From Candidatus Pullilachnospira intestinigallinarum (GTDB lineage Bacteria; Bacillota; Clostridia; Lachnospirales; Lachnospiraceae): a DNA stretch of 64,000 bases. Location of the stretch: assembly GCA_018711275.1 (NCBI GenBank), contig DVIN01000043.1, positions 28,495-92,494 of the forward strand, given 5' to 3'. The notes under the pieces were generated by a model. It worked only from the letters and a program-made list of their open reading frames with translations. It was not told the DNA's origin and made no database searches. Both the position numbers and the translations under genes were made by a program. Below, in pieces: positions 33,141 through 42,606 of the stretch (the first letter of the stretch is position 1; every line of letters begins with the position of its first letter).

Positions 33141-35282
33141 ATGGACATTATTCAGGCATTGACCGGAGAACTTCAGGTGAAGCGCTGGCAGGTGGAAGCT
33201 GCCGTAAAGCTGATCGATGAGGGAAATACGATTCCATTTATTTCCCGTTACCGTAAGGAGGCAACAGGTTCGCTTAACGATGAAGTTCTGCGAAATCTTC
33301 ATGAGCGCCTGATTTATCTGAGAAATCTGGAAGATAAGAAAAACCAGGTGCTTTCCAGCATCCGGGAGCAGGAGAAGCTGACGCCGGAACTGGAAAAGGC
33401 GATTCTGGAAGCCCAGACGCTGGTGGTGGTGGAGGATCTCTACCGTCCCTACCGCCCCAAACGCCGCACCAGGGCTACCATAGCAAAGGAAAAAGGGCTG
33501 GAGCCTCTGGCAAATATCATTTCCCTGCAGATGACCAGCCGTCCCCTGGAAGAGGAGGCAGCGCCCTTTGTGTCGGAGGAAAAGGGCGTGGCCACTGTGC
33601 AGGAGGCGCTGGCAGGCGTCATGGACATCCTGGCGGAAGCGGTTTCCGATGAGGCGGATTACCGGATTCATATCCGGAAAATGACCGTAAAGTCCGGTTC
33701 CATTTCTTCCACAGCCAAAAAAGAAGGGGAACCGTCCGTCTATGAGATGTATTATGATTTCGAGGAACCCATTTCCAAAATTGCCGGTCACCGGGTGCTG
33801 GCGCTGAACCGGGGAGAGAAGGAAAAAATCCTGACGGTGAAGGTGAACGCGCCGGAGGAGGAGATTCTCTCCTGGCTGAAGCGACAGGTGATTCGCCGGG
33901 ACAATCCTTATACTACGCCTGTACTGGAGCAGATGACGGAGGACAGCTACCGCCGCCTGATCGCGCCTGCCATTGAGCGGGAGATCCGCGGCGATCTGAC
34001 GGAAAAGGCTGAAGACGGGGCTATCCGGGTGTTCGGAAAGAACCTGGAACAGCTGCTGATGCAGCCCCCGATCGTGGGAAAAGTGGTGCTGGGCTGGGAT
34101 CCGGCCTTCCGTACCGGCTGCAAGCTGGCGGTGGTGGATGAGACCGGGAAGGTACTGGATACCACGGTGATTTATCCCACGGCTCCCACCACGGACGCAA
34201 AGATCCGCGCGGCCAAAGATACGCTGAAGAAGCTGATCTCCAAATATCATGTGGATCTGATCTCCCTGGGAAACGGAACAGCCTCGAGAGAATCGGAGCA
34301 GGTGATTGTGGAACTCCTGAAGGAGATTCCGGAAAAAGTACAGTATGTGATTACCAATGAGGCAGGGGCGTCCGTATACTCTGCCAGCAAGCTGGCTACG
34401 GAGGAGTTCCCGAATTTTGATGTGGGGCAGAGAAGCGCGGCCTCCATTGCCAGAAGACTTCAGGATCCGCTGGCAGAGCTGGTGAAGATTGATCCCAAAG
34501 CCATCGGCGTGGGACAGTATCAGCATGACATGAACCAGAAAAAGCTGGGAGAAGCCCTCACCGGCGTGGTGGAAGATTGTGTAAACCGGGTGGGCGTGGA
34601 TCTGAATACCGCTTCCGCTTCCCTGCTGGAGTATATTTCCGGCGTCAGCAAGACCATCGCGAAAAACATTGTGGCCTACCGGGAAGAGAACGGCCGTTTC
34701 CGCGACAGAAGAGAACTTCTGAAGGTGGCAAAGCTGGGACCGAAGGCTTTTGAGCAGTGTGCCGGTTTTATGCGGATTCTGGGAGGAGATAATCCGCTGG
34801 ATGCCACCAGCGTACATCCGGAAAGTTATGATGCGGTGAAAAAACTGTTCGCCCAGCAGGGATTTACCGTGGAAGAGTATTTTGGAACCGGGCATCCGGT
34901 GATTTTTATCAAGGATTACCGGAAAACGGCGGAAGCACTGGGGATCGGTGAGATTACCCTGAGAGACGTGGTGGCGGAGCTGGGCCGTCCGGGCCGGGAT
35001 CCCCGGGAGGATATGCCTAAGCCGGTGCTGCGGTCGGATGTACTGGATATGAAGGATCTGAAAGAAGGAATGATTCTGAAAGGAACCGTCCGGAATGTGA
35101 TTGATTTCGGGGCATTTGTGGATATCGGCGTTCATCAGGACGGTCTGGTGCATATCTCTCAGATGAGCGAGAAATATATCAAACATCCGCTGGAAGTGGT
35201 CAGCGTGGGCGATGTGGTGGAAGTGAAGGTGATCAGCCTGGATCTGGCCAGAAAGAGGATCGGGCTTTCCATGAAGCTGTAA
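33141..35282 (+). CDS. tex: Tex-family RNA-binding transcription accessory protein
   Basis: 713 residues. N-terminal helical region with IPFISRYRKEATGSLND, a YqgF/RNase-H-like domain (about 315-440, LGWDPAFRTGCKLAVVDE, LISLGNGTASRESE), helix-hairpin-helix repeats (LEYISGVSKTIAKNIVAYREENGRF), and a C-terminal S1 RNA-binding domain (about 640-713, EGMILKGTVRNVIDFGAFVDIG). Tex binds RNA and the transcription machinery and influences gene expression. ATG 33141 follows AAAAAGGAG. Length is typical. Confidence 0.95.
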   Translation: MDIIQALTGELQVKRWQVEAAVKLIDEGNTIPFISRYRKEATGSLNDEVLRNLHERLIYLRNLEDKKNQVLSSIREQEKLTPELEKAILEAQTLVVVEDLYRPYRPKRRTRATIAKEKGLEPLANIISLQMTSRPLEEEAAPFVSEEKGVATVQEALAGVMDILAEAVSDEADYRIHIRKMTVKSGSISSTAKKEGEPSVYEMYYDFEEPISKIAGHRVLALNRGEKEKILTVKVNAPEEEILSWLKRQVIRRDNPYTTPVLEQMTEDSYRRLIAPAIEREIRGDLTEKAEDGAIRVFGKNLEQLLMQPPIVGKVVLGWDPAFRTGCKLAVVDETGKVLDTTVIYPTAPTTDAKIRAAKDTLKKLISKYHVDLISLGNGTASRESEQVIVELLKEIPEKVQYVITNEAGASVYSASKLATEEFPNFDVGQRSAASIARRLQDPLAELVKIDPKAIGVGQYQHDMNQKKLGEALTGVVEDCVNRVGVDLNTASASLLEYISGVSKTIAKNIVAYREENGRFRDRRELLKVAKLGPKAFEQCAGFMRILGGDNPLDATSVHPESYDAVKKLFAQQGFTVEEYFGTGHPVIFIKDYRKTAEALGIGEITLRDVVAELGRPGRDPREDMPKPVLRSDVLDMKDLKEGMILKGTVRNVIDFGAFVDIGVHQDGLVHISQMSEKYIKHPLEVVSVGDVVEVKVISLDLARKRIGLSMKL

Positions 35283-35325
35283 GAATTCCGCCGCGGAAAA
35301 AATTGCAGAGACTGAAAAAAAGAGT

Positions 35326-35384
35326 TTCCGAAACGGAGAACGAGCGCAGGTAAGTAGCCGTTCTCCGTTCCGGAAATTTTTTTG
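35326..35384 (+). terminator. Terminator after tex
   Basis: TTTCCGAAACGGAGAACG (from 35326) pairs with CGTTCTCCGTTCCGGAAA, followed by a T-run ending at 35384. Confidence 0.88.
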
Positions 35385-35394
35385 TTGACGGTGA

Positions 35395-36852
35395 TTACCG
35401 AAGGGGATTTTGCCGTGCCCGCCCGGGAAGCGGCAGATGCTTTTTCAGCCATACGGATGAAAACAGGTTTATCCGGACGTTTGAAAGTCCTTCCCCATCG
35501 CGATCGTTTTGGGCGCGGTTTCCCCTCGGGGCAATTTTTCGTATTGTGAGATAATAGGCGGCCGCCAGCGGGATGCAGGCGCCGATCCATGCCAGTGGAT
35601 TGGAAGCGCAGGCGCCGGAAAATCCAAGAATACCTGTGAGTACCGGCGCGCCCACGCCACGCATGATCAGCTCCATGACGCCTGCCACGGTGGGTACCAC
35701 GCCCCGCCCCAGACCCTGCAGGGTAAAACGGTAGATAAACAGCAGCGCCAGCACGAAGTAGAGCGCGCCGTTGATTACCAGATAATCCTCGGCCAGCGCC
35801 AGTACCTGCGTTTCTCCGTTTCCCACGAAGATAGCCGCCAGACGGCTGCCCCAGAGGATGTTAACCATTCCCATTACCAGCGCAAATCCCACGGACATCA
35901 GGATGCACTGGAAGACGCCTCTGCGGATCCGGTCCGGTTTTCCGGCCCCGTAATTCTGAGCCGCGTAGGTGGCCATGGTGGCCCCGAAGGAATTCATGGG
36001 CATGGTGGCGATGCTGTCGATTTTCTGAGCCGCCGTGTAGGCTGCCACAGAGACGGCGCCCAGTCCGTTCAGTACAAACTGCAGGATCAGCGAACCGATG
36101 GCGATGATGGACATCTGGAAGGCCATGGGAAGCGCCAGCTTTAAGTGGGCGGCGGCATTGTCCCGGCGCAGCCGGAAATCTCCACGGCAGAGCAACAGCT
36201 GCGGTACTTTTTTGCCGATATAAATCAGACAGAAGAGGCCGGAGAGCAGCTGGGAGAGAATCGTGGCCCATCCGGCCCCCGCCACGCCCATATGAAAATT
36301 CAGGATGAACACAAAATCCAGCACGATATTGATCAGGCATGCCGCAATCAGAAAGTACAGCGGCATTTTACTGTTACCCAGCGCCCGCAGGATGCTGGAG
36401 AGCAGGTTAAAAAGCACGGAGGCGGGGATCCCGATAAAAATAATCCGCAGGTAAGCCTCTGCGTCATCCAGAATTTCCGGAGGCGTCTGAAGAAGCTGGA
36501 GCATGGGCCGGGTGCAAATTACGGAAACCAGCGTCAGTACCAGCGCGATGGCAAAACTCAGCAGAATTCCCGCGGCAAAACTTTTTTTCACGCCGTCCGC
36601 GTCCCCGGCGCCAAAACGCTGGGCGGTCAGAATCGAAAATCCGGAGGTAAGTCCGGAGACAAAGCCCAGAATCAGGAAGGATATACTCCCCGTGCATCCC
36701 ACCGCGGCCAGGGCGTTGACCCCGATGGTACGGCCCACGATCAGGGTGTCCGCCATGCTGTAGAACTGCTGAAAGATATTTCCGATCAGCAGCGGGAATG
36801 TAAAAATCAGAATCAGTTTTGCCGGATTTCCGGCGGTCATATTTCTTGTCAT
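35395..36852 (-). CDS. MATE-family multidrug/metabolite exporter
   Basis: 485 residues with about 12 membrane helices in two homologous halves. The N-terminus MTRNMTAGNPAKLILIF and FQQFYSMADTLIVGRTIGVNALAAVG are characteristic of the DinF/NorM-like MATE family; the second half starts near LALPMAFQMSIIAIGSLILQ. Exports cationic drugs or metabolites by Na+ or H+ antiport. ATG 36852-36850 has AAAGGGG on the minus strand. Divergent from an AraC regulator that may control it. Confidence 0.92.
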   Translation of the reverse strand: MTRNMTAGNPAKLILIFTFPLLIGNIFQQFYSMADTLIVGRTIGVNALAAVGCTGSISFLILGFVSGLTSGFSILTAQRFGAGDADGVKKSFAAGILLSFAIALVLTLVSVICTRPMLQLLQTPPEILDDAEAYLRIIFIGIPASVLFNLLSSILRALGNSKMPLYFLIAACLINIVLDFVFILNFHMGVAGAGWATILSQLLSGLFCLIYIGKKVPQLLLCRGDFRLRRDNAAAHLKLALPMAFQMSIIAIGSLILQFVLNGLGAVSVAAYTAAQKIDSIATMPMNSFGATMATYAAQNYGAGKPDRIRRGVFQCILMSVGFALVMGMVNILWGSRLAAIFVGNGETQVLALAEDYLVINGALYFVLALLFIYRFTLQGLGRGVVPTVAGVMELIMRGVGAPVLTGILGFSGACASNPLAWIGACIPLAAAYYLTIRKIAPRGNRAQNDRDGEGLSNVRINLFSSVWLKKHLPLPGRARQNPLR

Positions 36853-36921
36853 AAAATTCCCCTTTCTTTGTGTGATCCCCGGCCGCAGCTGCCGTTGGAT
36901 GGAGTTTCAAATTTCAGCTTT

Positions 36922-36949
36922 ATTATAATGAAAAGAGGAAAAAGTGAAA
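36922..36949 (-). promoter_or_regulatory. Promoter of the MATE gene
   Basis: On the minus strand TTTCAC (36949-36944), 16-nt spacer, TATAAT (36927-36922). Confidence 0.6.
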
Positions 36950-36958
36950 TGTAATTTC

Positions 36959-36988
36959 TTGTACAGCGGATGTCATATGTTGTATACT
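36959..36988 (+). promoter_or_regulatory. Promoter of the AraC regulator gene
   Basis: TTGTAC (36959-36964), 18-nt spacer, TATACT (36983-36988). It lies back to back with the MATE promoter, ten bases apart. Confidence 0.6.
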
Positions 36989-37067
36989 TGATGACAGCAG
37001 AAAAACCGCAGGGCGGCGGGGGTTACTTTAATAGGCCGGATGAGGACCGGCGGAAGGGAGAAGTCTC

Positions 37068-37949
37068 ATGTGTCGGGAGCCATATGATATCACACTGGGA
37101 GATCTGAATCCCAGATTTTTATTTTCCTGTATTGTGAAGCGGACAGAAGATGAAACCAATTATCATTCCCATGATTTTGTGGAGCTGGTGGTGATTCTGA
37201 AGGGGGAAGGAAAGTTTGTCATTGACGGGAAGGAAGTTCCGGTTCGTGAAGGGAATCTGCTGATTTTAAATCCCGGAACGCATCACAGAAGTCTGGTACA
37301 GCCGCAGGCCGCCTGCCCGGCTTCTGAGTGCTATCTGGCATTTTCCGGGGTGGAATTCCGGGACTGCCCGCCGGGGGCGCTGCCTCTGTTCGCGGACGGC
37401 AGCGCGATCCTGCGGATGCCGGACAAAATGCGTCAGGAGGTCTTTCGCCTGTGCGCGGCGGTGGAGAAAGAAGTGGAGGCCTCCCGTCCCGGCCGGTATT
37501 TTATGCTGAAGGCTTACCTGATTCAGCTGATCTGCCTTCTGATCCGGGAACGGCAGATAGAGAAAGAGCAAAAGGCCGGGGCGGGTCAGAACGGCCAGCG
37601 GTATATTTTCAAATCCGCCAGCAAAAAGTATGTGGTGGAGCGGATTATGGAATACCTGGAGAACCATTACCGGGAGAAAATTTCCCTGGATCAGATCGCG
37701 GCAAACATGTATCTGAGCCCCTATTACATTTCCAGGATTTTTAAGAGCGAAACGGGAGATACCCCCATCAATTATCTGATCAGTCTGCGGATGGAGCATG
37801 CCAGAGATCTGATGGACGCACATCCGGAAATGTCCATCCAGAGCGTGGCATCCCAGGTGGGCTATGAGGATGCATACCATTTCAGCAAGCAGTTTAAGAA
37901 ATATTTCGGGCTTTCGCCCCTTTATTATAAGGGACGGGCAAGAATGTAG
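37068..37949 (+). CDS. AraC-family transcriptional regulator
   Basis: 293 residues. N-terminal cupin-like sensor (about 20-110: NYHSHDFVELVVILKGEGKF, LILNPGTHHRS) and a C-terminal double helix-turn-helix (about 190-290: KISLDQIAANMYLSPYYISRIFKSETG, then SIQSVASQVGYEDAYHFSKQFK, and the end FGLSPLYYKGRARM). Such regulators usually sense a sugar or related ligand. ATG 37068 follows GGAAGGGAG. It is divergent from the MATE exporter with back-to-back promoters; target otherwise unknown. Confidence 0.9.
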   Translation: MCREPYDITLGDLNPRFLFSCIVKRTEDETNYHSHDFVELVVILKGEGKFVIDGKEVPVREGNLLILNPGTHHRSLVQPQAACPASECYLAFSGVEFRDCPPGALPLFADGSAILRMPDKMRQEVFRLCAAVEKEVEASRPGRYFMLKAYLIQLICLLIRERQIEKEQKAGAGQNGQRYIFKSASKKYVVERIMEYLENHYREKISLDQIAANMYLSPYYISRIFKSETGDTPINYLISLRMEHARDLMDAHPEMSIQSVASQVGYEDAYHFSKQFKKYFGLSPLYYKGRARM

Positions 37950-37957
37950 CGGGAAAA

Positions 37958-40450
37958 TCAGAGATATCTCCCCGTAAAACTCTCCGCTGTATTTCGGATA
38001 TCTTCCGGCGTTCCTGCCGCCACCACCCTGCCGCCTTCTTCTCCGCCGCCAGGGCCCATATCAATGATGTAATCGGCGCTGCGGATCACATCCAGATCGT
38101 GCTCAATGACGATGACCGTGGCCCCATGGTCCATCAGGGTGGCGAATACGCCCAGCAGTGTCCGGACATCCAGCGGATGAAGGCCGATGGTGGGTTCGTC
38201 AAAGATGAAAACGGAATCAGACTGGGCTTTTCCCATCTCACTGGCCAGCTTCAGCCGCTGGGCCTCGCCGCCGGAAAGGCTGGGCGTCTCCTCACCCAAA
38301 GTCAGGTAGCCCAGCCCCAGATCTTCCAGTACCTGAAGTCGCTGATGCACCAGCCGGAGATTCTCACAGGCGGCCAGGGCTTTGTGGACGTCCATGGCCA
38401 TCAGCTGCGGCAGGGAATAGGACTCCCCTTTTTTGTTTACATAATGTATCTTCCCTGCCTCCTTGCCGTAGCGGGTACCCCGGCATTCCGGACAGGAAAT
38501 CTGCACATCCGGGAGAAACTGGACATCCAGGCTGATAACGCCGGTGCCGTCGCAGACGGGACAGCGGAGTTTTCCGGTGTTGTAGGAAAAGTCTCCGGCT
38601 TTATACCCGGCTTCTTTTGCCTGGGGCGTCCGGGCAAATACCTTCCGCAGTTCGTCGTGTACATTGGCGTAGGTGGCCACGGTGGAGCGGACATTGATGC
38701 CGATGGGTGTGGCGTCGATGAGCTTCACCTGGGAAATGCCGCCGGCATCCAGCGCGTGGATGTGCCCGGGCAGGGGCTGCCGGTGAAGCAGAGCCTCAAG
38801 GGCCGGGATCAGGCTTTCCAGAATCAGCGTGGTTTTTCCGGAGCCGGATACGCCGGTGACCACGGTCAGCTTTCCTTTGGGAATCTCCACTTCCAGGGGC
38901 TTTACCGTGTGAATGGGCCCGGTGGACAGCCGGATACTTCCGGCGGAAAACAGAGAACTGCCATCCGGCTTCCGGATATTGGCAGAATTCCCCGTAGCCG
39001 CATGGACGGCTTCTGCCAGAAACGGGCCGATTTTTGAGGCGGGATTTTCAGCGATTTCCTTTACGCTTCCCTGAGCGATCACCGTTCCGCCGTCCGCGCC
39101 GGCTCCCGGCCCCATTTCGATGATCCAGTCAGATTCGGCTAAAATCCGGGTGTCGTGATCCACCAGAATCACAGAGTTGCCGTCGGCGATCAGGTCGTGC
39201 ATTACGCCGTTTAATCCCACAATATTGGCCGGGTGCAGGCCGATGGAGGGCTCGTCCAGCACATACAGTACGCCGGTGGTGCGGTTCCGTACCGCCCGGG
39301 CCAGCTGCATCCGCTGCCGCTCTCCGGTGGACAGGGTGGAGGCGGCCCGATCCAGGGTCAGATAACCCAGCCCCAGATCCATCAGCCGCATGGCGGTATC
39401 CTGGAAGGAGGCGCAGATACTCTGGGCCATGGGGCGCATCTCCTCCGGCAGAGAAGCCGGAACCTCCGAAACCCACCGGATAAGATCGGAGAGAGTCATC
39501 CGGCAGGCATCCGCCAGAGAGATCCCCCGCAGTCTGGGAGCCCGGGCAGCCTCTGACAGACGGGAGCCGCCGCAGTCCGGGCAGATCTCCTGTTTCAGAA
39601 ATTTCTCCACCCGTTTCATGCCCTTCTCATCCTTTACCTTTGCCAGCGCGTTTTCCACCGTATATACCGCATTGAAATAAGTAAAATCCAGCTCGCCTGC
39701 CTGGTTGGAATTTTTCGGCTTATAAAAAATGTGTTTTTTCTCCGCAGGACCGTTGTAAACGATATCTTTTTCTTTTTCCGTCAGTTCCCGGAAAGGAACG
39801 TCAGTGCGAACGCCCATGGCCCGGCACACATCGGTCATCAGGGACCACATCAGGGAATTCCAGGGAGCTACGGCGCCCTCATCGATGGTGAGGGATTCAT
39901 CCGGCACCAGGGTGGAACGGTCCACCGTGTGCACCATGCCGGTGCCGTCGCAGGTGCGGCAGGCGCCCTGGCTGTTGAAAGCCAGTTCCTCCGCGGAAGG
40001 TCCATAAAAACGCGCGCCGCAGACGGGGCAGACCAGCGCCTGATCGATGGCCACTGCCAGAGAAGGATTTACATAATGTCCATTAGGGCACCGATGGCTG
40101 GCCAGCCGGGAAAACATCAGCCGGAGGCTGTTCAGCAGCTCGGTGCCGGTGCCGAAGGTACTGCGGATGCCCGGGACGCCCGGCCGCTGATGAAGGGCCA
40201 GCGCCGCAGGGACATACAGAACTTCGTCCACCTGGGCTTTCGCCGCCTGGGTCATCCGGCGCCGGGTGTAAGTGGACAGGGATTCCAGATACCGGCGGGA
40301 TCCCTCCGCGTAGAGAACCCCCAGAGCCAGGGAGGATTTTCCGGAACCGGATACCCCGGCGATTCCCACAATTTTATTTAAAGGAACATCCACATCTATA
40401 TTTTTCAGATTATGCACTTTTGCGCCACGGATCTTGATTCTGTCAGCCAT
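37958..40450 (-). CDS. Class II UvrA-like ABC ATPase (no UvrB-binding domain)
   Basis: 830 residues, about 110 shorter than repair UvrA. Two ABC modules: Walker [12 protein letters not shown] near residue 33 and [11 protein letters not shown] near 545; signatures [14 protein letters not shown] and [14 protein letters not shown]. Zinc clusters [27 protein letters not shown]...[10 protein letters not shown]. The region after Walker A goes straight to [13 protein letters not shown] and lacks the UvrB-interaction domain. Class II UvrAs are linked to DNA-damage or drug resistance. ATG 40450-40448 has AAAGGAG upstream. Nearby MATE gene is suggestive only. Confidence 0.9.
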   Translation of the reverse strand: MADRIKIRGAKVHNLKNIDVDVPLNKIVGIAGVSGSGKSSLALGVLYAEGSRRYLESLSTYTRRRMTQAAKAQVDEVLYVPAALALHQRPGVPGIRSTFGTGTELLNSLRLMFSRLASHRCPNGHYVNPSLAVAIDQALVCPVCGARFYGPSAEELAFNSQGACRTCDGTGMVHTVDRSTLVPDESLTIDEGAVAPWNSLMWSLMTDVCRAMGVRTDVPFRELTEKEKDIVYNGPAEKKHIFYKPKNSNQAGELDFTYFNAVYTVENALAKVKDEKGMKRVEKFLKQEICPDCGGSRLSEAARAPRLRGISLADACRMTLSDLIRWVSEVPASLPEEMRPMAQSICASFQDTAMRLMDLGLGYLTLDRAASTLSTGERQRMQLARAVRNRTTGVLYVLDEPSIGLHPANIVGLNGVMHDLIADGNSVILVDHDTRILAESDWIIEMGPGAGADGGTVIAQGSVKEIAENPASKIGPFLAEAVHAATGNSANIRKPDGSSLFSAGSIRLSTGPIHTVKPLEVEIPKGKLTVVTGVSGSGKTTLILESLIPALEALLHRQPLPGHIHALDAGGISQVKLIDATPIGINVRSTVATYANVHDELRKVFARTPQAKEAGYKAGDFSYNTGKLRCPVCDGTGVISLDVQFLPDVQISCPECRGTRYGKEAGKIHYVNKKGESYSLPQLMAMDVHKALAACENLRLVHQRLQVLEDLGLGYLTLGEETPSLSGGEAQRLKLASEMGKAQSDSVFIFDEPTIGLHPLDVRTLLGVFATLMDHGATVIVIEHDLDVIRSADYIIDMGPGGGEEGGRVVAAGTPEDIRNTAESFTGRYL

Positions 40451-40701
40451 ATGCCACTCCTTTCCGGCGGGATAACACCGCTCCGGTAATCTGCAACCGT
40501 TGGGACCGCCGGTTTCACTGTCATATAAATTTCTTTTTTCAGTATAATTTTGGGCCTGAGGGAAGTCAAGAGGGTTCGTATAAGACCAAACCTTTTGATA
40601 TATACTGACAAACTTATCGGGTCTTCTGGATTGGCGGCACCCCTTTTATAATAAATCCTATAAACAAAAGAAGAGTACTTCTGGAAAAGGTGGTAACGCA
40701 T

Positions 40702-40791
40702 ATGGGAAATGATTATAACGATACGGGATATGACGTAATACAGCGGCCGCAGACAGATATGCCGTCCTCCGGTTTTGCAGAAGAAGATTGA
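40702..40791 (+). CDS. 29-residue ORF, possible remnant of a DUF4190-type protein
   Basis: ATG 40702 follows AAAAGGTGG. The peptide MGNDYNDTGYDVIQRPQTDM... ends SSGFAEED. Its Asn/Asp/Tyr-rich head and the SGFA turn resemble the start of DUF4190 proteins, where SGF(S/A)xASLVMG begins the first helix; here the frame stops right there. It may be a truncated gene or a genuine small ORF. It lies in a 420-bp stretch otherwise without genes. Confidence 0.35.
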   Translation: MGNDYNDTGYDVIQRPQTDMPSSGFAEED

Positions 40792-40870
40792 CATCCTCCC
40801 GTTTTTCCATGTATATTTTTATTCGGAGGGGGAAAAGAGTGTACGGTACAGACGGGAAGGAGGATATTCC

Positions 40871-41068
40871 ATGTACAACCTGCAGCTGGAGACGTTTATC
40901 GTTGTGGCAGATATGGGAAGCTTTAACAAGGCGGCAGAGGCGCTCTATATCACCCCGCCTGCGGTGACAAAGCAGATGAATCTGCTGGAAAAGGATCTGG
41001 GGCTGAAGCTGTTCATACGGACCCACCGGGGTCTGATCCTGACGGAAGCCAGGAATACGAGATCATAG
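40871..41068 (+). pseudogene. LysR-family regulator, N-terminal fragment only
   Basis: Encodes MYNLQLETFIVVADMGSFNK, AAEALYITPPAVTKQMN, LLEKDLGLKLFIRTHRGL, i.e. the complete helix-turn-helix of a LysR regulator, then stops at ARNTRS about 65 residues in, where about 230 residues of effector domain should follow. ATG 40871 has GGAAGGAGGATATTCC upstream, so expression signals survive. An XRE gene begins 70 bp later, consistent with a deletion or insertion that removed the C-terminal part. Confidence 0.85.
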
Positions 41069-41081
41069 AGCTGAAGTAAAA

Positions 41082-41150
41082 AGCTAAAATATTAGCTAAT
41101 ACTTGATAAAATCGTTCATTTGGGATGAAATATTATCCATGAACGATTTT
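41082..41150. promoter_or_regulatory. Two inverted repeats overlapping the XRE gene start
   Basis: First: AGCTAA (41082-41087) with TTAGCT (41092-41097). Second: AAAATCGTTCAT (41108-41119) with ATGAACGATTTT (41139-41150), a perfect 12-bp pair whose right arm contains the XRE start codon and is followed by ATTTTTTT. Likely autoregulatory operators of the XRE protein; the second could also act as a leader hairpin. Confidence 0.6.
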
Positions 41151-41423
41151 ATTTTTTTACAGAAAACACGCTATGAGATTGACAAGAGTATTGCTGAGAG
41201 AATACGCGGTATTCGGAAAAGAAGAAAAATTACACAGAAAACACTGAGTGAAAGATCAGGAGTAAGCCTGGGGTCCATCAAGAGATTTGAAAGCAGTGGT
41301 GAGATTTCATTGATTTCATTGACGAAGATCGCCATGGCGCTGGATCTGGAAGATCAGCTGGAGCAGCTTTTTGCACAGGCACCATTTTTATCGATTGAGG
41401 AGATCATAAATGACAAGAGTTAA
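41139..41423 (+). CDS. XRE-family helix-turn-helix protein (HipB-like antitoxin)
   Basis: 94 residues. A Cro/XRE helix-turn-helix is clear (IAERIRGIRKRRKITQKTLS, ERSGVSLGSIKRFESSGE, ISLISLTKIAMALDLEDQLE), followed by a short C-terminal tail FAQAPFLSIEEII. HipB-type antitoxins have this form, and the next ORF starts like HipA with a 14-nt overlap. ATG 41139 is preferred; a TTG at 41103 would add 12 residues. GC is lower than its surroundings. Intact, although its partner is truncated. Confidence 0.8.
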   Translation: MNDFIFLQKTRYEIDKSIAERIRGIRKRRKITQKTLSERSGVSLGSIKRFESSGEISLISLTKIAMALDLEDQLEQLFAQAPFLSIEEIINDKS

Positions 41424-41526
41424 TCGGCTCAATGTATTTTACCACGGAAGAAAAGTCGGAACGATGGCTTTATGGAAGCCAGACACACCGCCCTGCAGAT
41501 CCAGGAGTGTGTCCGGCAGCGCCTGA
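41410..41526 (+). pseudogene. hipA-like toxin/kinase gene, truncated after about 25 codons
   Basis: ATG 41410 overlaps the XRE stop. The peptide MTRVNRLNVFYHGRKVGTMA matches the beta-strand start of HipA N-subdomain 1, then runs out of homology near ALWKPD and stops at 41526. A HipA protein should be about 400 residues with a kinase domain; none of that remains. The downstream LysR gene on the opposite strand ends at 41536, so the truncation is at its border. Confidence 0.72.
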
Positions 41527-41535
41527 GCAAATACC

Positions 41536-42408
41536 TCACCCCTCCCTGAGCATCTGCGGCATCAGTGCGATAAAGCGTTTCAGGACGGGATGGTCATGGT
41601 TGGGCCGGAAATACACGCCAAAAGAGACCTTCGGCAGGTCGATAACCGGGATATAGCAAAGTCCCGGCTCCCGGGCCGGGGGAATGTCCGGATACAGGGT
41701 ATAGCCGAACCGGGCCTTTACCATGGTCAGGGCGCTTTCGATGCTGTCGGTGAGATACCGGTTTTCCGGCGGCAGGTGGATCAGAAGCTGGCTGTGCTCT
41801 GTGAATACGGAGTCCGGAATCTGCCGGGGGGAGCAGGCAATAAAATTTCCCGTAAGCTGACTGCGGACAAGAGACGGATATGCGGCCAGCGGATGATCCG
41901 CCGAACAGATACAGGCAATGGGAGCAGAACAGAGTTTTCGGAAGGAAAGCGAAGACTTTTTCTGCTCCTCTTTTGTGCCCAGAGCCGCCAGAAGCTGACC
42001 GTTTTCCACCCTGCCCAGCAGGGAAGGAAACGGTACCAGATGCATGGAAGGCCGCAGCAGGGGAAATTCTTCCGCCAGCTTCTTCAGAATAGGCGGCAGC
42101 AGGTTCAGCTCCAGATGGTTGTGGCATCCCAGATCGAAGGGAATAAAATGCTCGTGCTTTCCCAGCCGCGCCCTGGCCGACAGGGCGGTTTTCAGGATGA
42201 GGTCGGCGTCGGGAAGAAACAGGATGCCCTCCTGGGTCAGCTCCACATTCCGGCTGGTGCGGATAAAAAGTTTCACCCCCAGCTCTTCCTCCAGCGTCTG
42301 GATCTGATGGCTGACGGCCGGCTGCGTCAGCTTCAGTGCCTGAGAAGCTTTGGAAAAATTCAGATGCTCCGCCACCGCGAGAAAACATTCCAACTGAATG
42401 GTATTCAT
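41536..42408 (-). CDS. LysR-family transcriptional regulator
   Basis: 290 residues. Winged HTH MNTIQLECFLAVAEHLNFSK, ASQALKLTQPAVSHQIQTLE, ELGVKLFIRTSRNVELTQEG, followed by a two-lobed effector domain (about 90-290). I take ATG 42408-42406, with AAAGGATG on the minus strand; an open frame upstream to 42492 is not homologous. It is divergent from the MarR-ABC exporter operon across 354 bp that contain two palindromes, so it may regulate that operon or itself. Confidence 0.9.
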   Translation of the reverse strand: MNTIQLECFLAVAEHLNFSKASQALKLTQPAVSHQIQTLEEELGVKLFIRTSRNVELTQEGILFLPDADLILKTALSARARLGKHEHFIPFDLGCHNHLELNLLPPILKKLAEEFPLLRPSMHLVPFPSLLGRVENGQLLAALGTKEEQKKSSLSFRKLCSAPIACICSADHPLAAYPSLVRSQLTGNFIACSPRQIPDSVFTEHSQLLIHLPPENRYLTDSIESALTMVKARFGYTLYPDIPPAREPGLCYIPVIDLPKVSFGVYFRPNHDHPVLKRFIALMPQMLREG

Positions 42409-42566
42409 AACAGAAATCATCCTTTCCTTATTCATCGTCCCGTTATACTTTTCAGAGCGGCTTCTTTTCCGCATTCCTGATTTTTCATACAAAAAACGGG
42501 AAAACGGCAGATTTCTTTATCTGATTATACGGTGTTTCCCCGGGCTTCGCAAGAAGAAAACAGGAA

Positions 42567-42589
42567 ATCTATAAAAATTTTTTATAGAT
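42567..42589. promoter_or_regulatory. AT-rich perfect palindrome
   Basis: ATCTATAAAAA-T-TTTTTATAGAT, 11-bp arms. Located between the divergent LysR and MarR genes. Possible operator or a bidirectional terminator-like hairpin. Confidence 0.5.
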
Positions 42590-42606
42590 AATAATGATTT
42601 TGAATT

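Noticed and set aside
32910..35186. 758-codon minus-strand open frame
   Set aside because: It lies opposite tex, whose YqgF and S1 motifs and ribosome site are clear; the His/Leu/Arg-rich minus product is typical antisense composition.
41485..41535. Short frame LQIQECVRQRLSKYLTPP as the lost C-terminus of the LysR fragment at 40871
   Set aside because: It overlaps the 3' end of the opposite-strand LysR gene and is too short to assign; coincidence is likely.
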